Shown here piece by piece: positions 61,888-64,000 of a stretch of DNA of 64,000 nt (within the stretch, counting starts at the first letter, position 1; each line of letters begins with the position of its first letter). This DNA comes from CAZNVG01 sp964576475 (lineage in GTDB: Bacteria > Patescibacteriota > Saccharimonadia > Saccharimonadales > CAZNVG01), in the NCBI GenBank assembly GCA_964576475.1, contig CAZNVG010000002.1, positions 24,327 through 88,326 of the forward strand, written 5' to 3'. The position numbers and the translations under genes were made by a program. The notes below the pieces were generated by a model. That model was given only the letters and a program-made list of their open reading frames with translations. It made no database searches and was not told the origin of the DNA.

Positions 61888-63153
61888 TTGAGCAAAAAAA
61901 CATCAAACCAAGTTCATGAATCCATAGACGCTAAATCGTATCGCAATAACAAACTTATACGATTTCTCTCACAAAACCCTATAACTATCGCGATAATACT
62001 CGTGGTTGTAGCAGCCAGTTTGCTCGTAGTCGTCAGGGCAGCTACTCCTCGAAAGAGTGTCAGGTTCAGCCTAAGCAGCTCCGCCACCGACAGCGGCGTA
62101 ACGTTTACTGCTCCGACACCACCACCCCCTTCATCGACGGGCAGCATTCTCTTGCCAAATACGCTTGAGTTAACAAAATATAAAATGAACGTCCGTGCCG
62201 ATGTAGCAGATCCACCTGAAGTGCTTGGCGAAAACATTACCAACGGATCGTACTCATCTACAGGAGGCAATGGCTCAGAGGGTCAATTCCGTATCTACTG
62301 TAAGTACTCTCACTTTAACTACGATGACCCGATCGTATATCCCGGCCAAAAGGGCGCAGCCCATCTGCATATGTACTGGGGAAATACTCGTGTTGACGCA
62401 AACACCACGAAAGAATCCCTTGTCACATCAGGTGGAGGTAGTTGTAACGGAAATGAATTAAACCGCACAGGCTACTGGATGCCGGCGCTTAACGACGGCA
62501 ATGGCAATGTAGTCATTCCTAAAGCAATGGTCATGTACTACAAATCAGCGAGCGTTCCTGCAAGCACAATTACTCGCATGCCGCAGGGGCTCAAGATGAT
62601 CGCAGGCAACAAAGACGGCAACACCACGCAAACAGGCTTCCACAACCTTATAGAATGGAACTGCTACGACGGTTCGGCCACGTGGTCCTATCCAAATGAC
62701 GCCTACGGCAATAAATCCGGAACAACCATTCCAGCAAGTTGTCCTGCAGGCCAAGACCTCAACTCGCTCGTGTACTTCCCACAATGCTGGAATGGCACAG
62801 GCTACAATACGACAGACGTCCAGTACGCCAGCGGCGGAAAATGTCCTGCCGGCTGGAAAGCAATGCCACAAGTTAGTTACCACATCTTTTGGCCAAAGAG
62901 CCCTACGGGCAGTTATGCAAACTGGTATCTATCATCCGATCGCATGAATGGTGTTAATAAACCCAACGGCTCAACACTACACGGTGACTGGTATGGTGGC
63001 TGGAAAGACAGCATCATGGATGAATGGATTCGCAACTGTATCAATACTGGCAACAACTGCGGTAACGGGCAGCTCGGAAACGGCGTTCGCTCGCTGAAGA
63101 GCTTCTACCCAACGGACTACGAAGGCCCAACTCCATTCTTACCTCGACCATAA
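61888..63153 (+). CDS. DUF1996-domain secreted protein
   Basis: A 421-aa protein with a TTG start, basic tail, membrane anchor or signal helix (about 29-51) and an exposed DUF1996-like domain with AAHLHMYWGNTRVDANTT, GYWMPAL and WPKSPTGSYANWYLSSDRMN. It contains paired Cys residues suited to disulphides. DUF1996 proteins are usually secreted by fungi and actinobacteria; function unknown. No ATG lies near the start, so TTG seems real. Confidence 0.8.
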   Translation: MSKKTSNQVHESIDAKSYRNNKLIRFLSQNPITIAIILVVVAASLLVVVRAATPRKSVRFSLSSSATDSGVTFTAPTPPPPSSTGSILLPNTLELTKYKMNVRADVADPPEVLGENITNGSYSSTGGNGSEGQFRIYCKYSHFNYDDPIVYPGQKGAAHLHMYWGNTRVDANTTKESLVTSGGGSCNGNELNRTGYWMPALNDGNGNVVIPKAMVMYYKSASVPASTITRMPQGLKMIAGNKDGNTTQTGFHNLIEWNCYDGSATWSYPNDAYGNKSGTTIPASCPAGQDLNSLVYFPQCWNGTGYNTTDVQYASGGKCPAGWKAMPQVSYHIFWPKSPTGSYANWYLSSDRMNGVNKPNGSTLHGDWYGGWKDSIMDEWIRNCINTGNNCGNGQLGNGVRSLKSFYPTDYEGPTPFLPRP

Positions 63154-63157
63154 CTCT

Positions 63158-63187
63158 CTAGGGGTCGTTATAATGAACGACCCCTAG
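63158..63187 (+). terminator. Perfect hairpin after the DUF1996 gene
   Basis: A perfect 12-bp stem (63158-63169 with 63176-63187) with a six-base loop and no T-run. It lacks an inner hairpin, so it is not counted with the two-tier group. Confidence 0.6.
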
Positions 63188-63231
63188 ACCTACGCAAGCA
63201 GATTGTGCTATGATCGACCGCGTTATTACGT

Positions 63232-63308
63232 GGCCCCTTCGTCTAGCGGTTTAGGACATCAGGTTCTCATCCTGAAGATCGCGGGTTCGAATCCCGCAGG
63301 GGTCACCA
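63232..63308 (+). tRNA. tRNA-Glu (anticodon CUC)
   Basis: A complete cloverleaf: 7-bp acceptor stem with one G-U pair, anticodon stem CAGG/CCTG with loop TTCTCAT (anticodon CTC at 63264-63266), T-arm GCGGGTTCGAATCCCGC, discriminator A and encoded CCA. A TATGAT box lies about 20 bases upstream. It serves as the probable integration site of the element beginning to its right. Confidence 0.96.
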
Positions 63309-64000
63309 TAAGAGATTTTTCAAGTCCAGCGAGCTGGAAGACCGGATGCACCCCTGTAAAAAGGGGTGTTTTTGGTGTTCCAGGTTTTAGATCGTTGTAT
63401 GTCGGGAATGTCTTGAGTGCTGCCGCGAAAAACTGAGCTCTTTTGACCGGATCAATCTGTTTAAGTAACAGTTCCTCAGGGTGTTCCATCAGTAATCTGA
63501 CCCTTTGTAAAACTTGCTTCATATTGGGCATCTCCTTTGTGATTTGATTGACTCTCTCTGCCTCGAGAGACTCGATTTGTCGTTCTAGTTTCATAAGATC
63601 CTCCTCTATGTATTTAATGGCTGTTTCTGAACTGATAAGCTTCAGCTTGCTAACTGATACATCGGCTTCGGTTCTAAGCTGCCTAATGCGTTCCTCGATG
63701 CCTACAATGGCCTGCTGTTCGTGATCTTGGCGTCTACTCCATTCAGCCTCGATCACACCTAGTACGTTATCTACAGTCTCCTGAGAGAAAACAAGGTTGC
63801 TAATAAAACTCTCCACAGTCGCGTCGAACTGTTCTTTGGGTATGCGGAAATAGTGACCGTAGTTACTGCAATGATAAGCTGGATAGTGTTTTCCAGATTT
63901 ACCACGTGAGGCACTGCCTAAGAGAGGGCGCTCGCAGTCTGGACACAGTACGAACTTACGGTATGGAAAGTCAGGATTGCGGTGGCCTTTATTTACGAGG
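63259..64000 (-). CDS. Large serine recombinase, C-terminal part
   Basis: The frame runs from the right edge of the window; about 246 residues are visible. It shows a zinc ribbon (VLCPDCERPLLG ... YHCSNYGHYF), then a coiled coil (about 63400-63780) typical of large serine integrases, while the catalytic domain lies outside. The last 16 or so codons (TPAGFEPAIFRMRT) are the antisense of tRNA-Glu, meaning that the end of the gene is supplied by the attachment site. This is probably an integrase of a prophage or conjugative element extending beyond the window. Confidence 0.88.
   Translation of the reverse strand, partial: LVNKGHRNPDFPYRKFVLCPDCERPLLGSASRGKSGKHYPAYHCSNYGHYFRIPKEQFDATVESFISNLVFSQETVDNVLGVIEAEWSRRQDHEQQAIVGIEERIRQLRTEADVSVSKLKLISSETAIKYIEEDLMKLERQIESLEAERVNQITKEMPNMKQVLQRVRLLMEHPEELLLKQIDPVKRAQFFAAALKTFPTYNDLKPGTPKTPLFTGVHPVFQLAGLEKSLMVTPAGFEPAIFRMRT
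63349..63373 (+). terminator. Terminator of tRNA-Glu inside the recombinase gene
   Basis: A 7-bp stem (63349-63355 with 63362-63368) followed by five T, on the plus strand and antisense to the end of the recombinase gene. Confidence 0.8.

Noticed and set aside
1..64000. CRISPR arrays, rRNA genes and insertion sequences
   Set aside because: No regularly spaced direct repeats, no rRNA signature and no transposase frame were seen; the only recombinase is the serine type at the right edge.

Overview
The window looks like chromosome of a small-genome Patescibacteria/CPR bacterium, most consistent with Candidatus Saccharibacteria (TM7). The reasons are a dense, AT-leaning backbone with many short unknown genes, overlapping stop/start codons, the standard genetic code, and a widespread leaderless gene layout in which a TATAAT-like box sits 5-9 nt before ATG or GTG. 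The taxonomic call is inference; no rRNA is present to settle it.

Layout. 1-3288: partial beta-lactamase-like hydrolase, malate dehydrogenase and a coiled-coil protein. 3441-4362: an isolated GC-rich SDR gene. 4559-8443: Cu/Zn superoxide dismutase, a fused methyltransferase and a membrane alpha/beta hydrolase. 8440-13896: rarA-carA-carB with a possible in-frame attenuator before the carA body. 13968-29304: membrane and envelope genes, including a CDP-alcohol phosphotransferase/PHP/DUF46 lipid operon, queA, a UvrD-like helicase-nuclease, dus, an aquaporin and a probable cadmium-type carbonic anhydrase. 29301-37661: the F1Fo ATP synthase operon on the minus strand, interrupted by four small unknown genes. 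37734-38880: three small membrane-protein genes of foreign look. 38923-44792: small redox and unknown genes, a CobO-like ATPase, then a HAD hydrolase plus two phosphoribosyltransferase-like proteins. 44846-49605: a very GC-rich stress block (terC, pspA, a Ter-type vWA gene, terD). 49626-56904: mostly unknown genes plus hsp20 under a CIRCE operator. 57061-59109: a short peptide and two paralogous Cys-rich membrane proteins. 59152-63187: gltX, a DUF3048 protein and a DUF1996 protein. 63232-64000: tRNA-Glu(CUC) abutted by a large serine recombinase that runs off the window, the probable edge of an integrated element.

The most striking pattern is that GC-rich, actinobacterial-looking genes occur at four separate places (SDR; small membrane trio; ter block; Cys-rich pair). 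Each has an AT-rich promoter of native type, and nearly every one is followed by a long GC-rich inverted repeat (9-14 bp outer stem) whose loop holds a second, smaller hairpin. Arm sequences differ, so it is the architecture that is shared. Ordinary backbone genes use compact stem plus T-run terminators instead. This could be a gene-capture or cassette signature, imported terminators, or a family of structured 3' RNAs.

Functionally, the backbone supplies ATP synthase, pyrimidine-precursor entry (carbamoyl phosphate), tRNA modification and envelope lipids. The acquired block adds envelope and tellurite-type stress proteins beside a phosphoribosyltransferase/HAD module of the kind that comparative genomics links to Ter systems.
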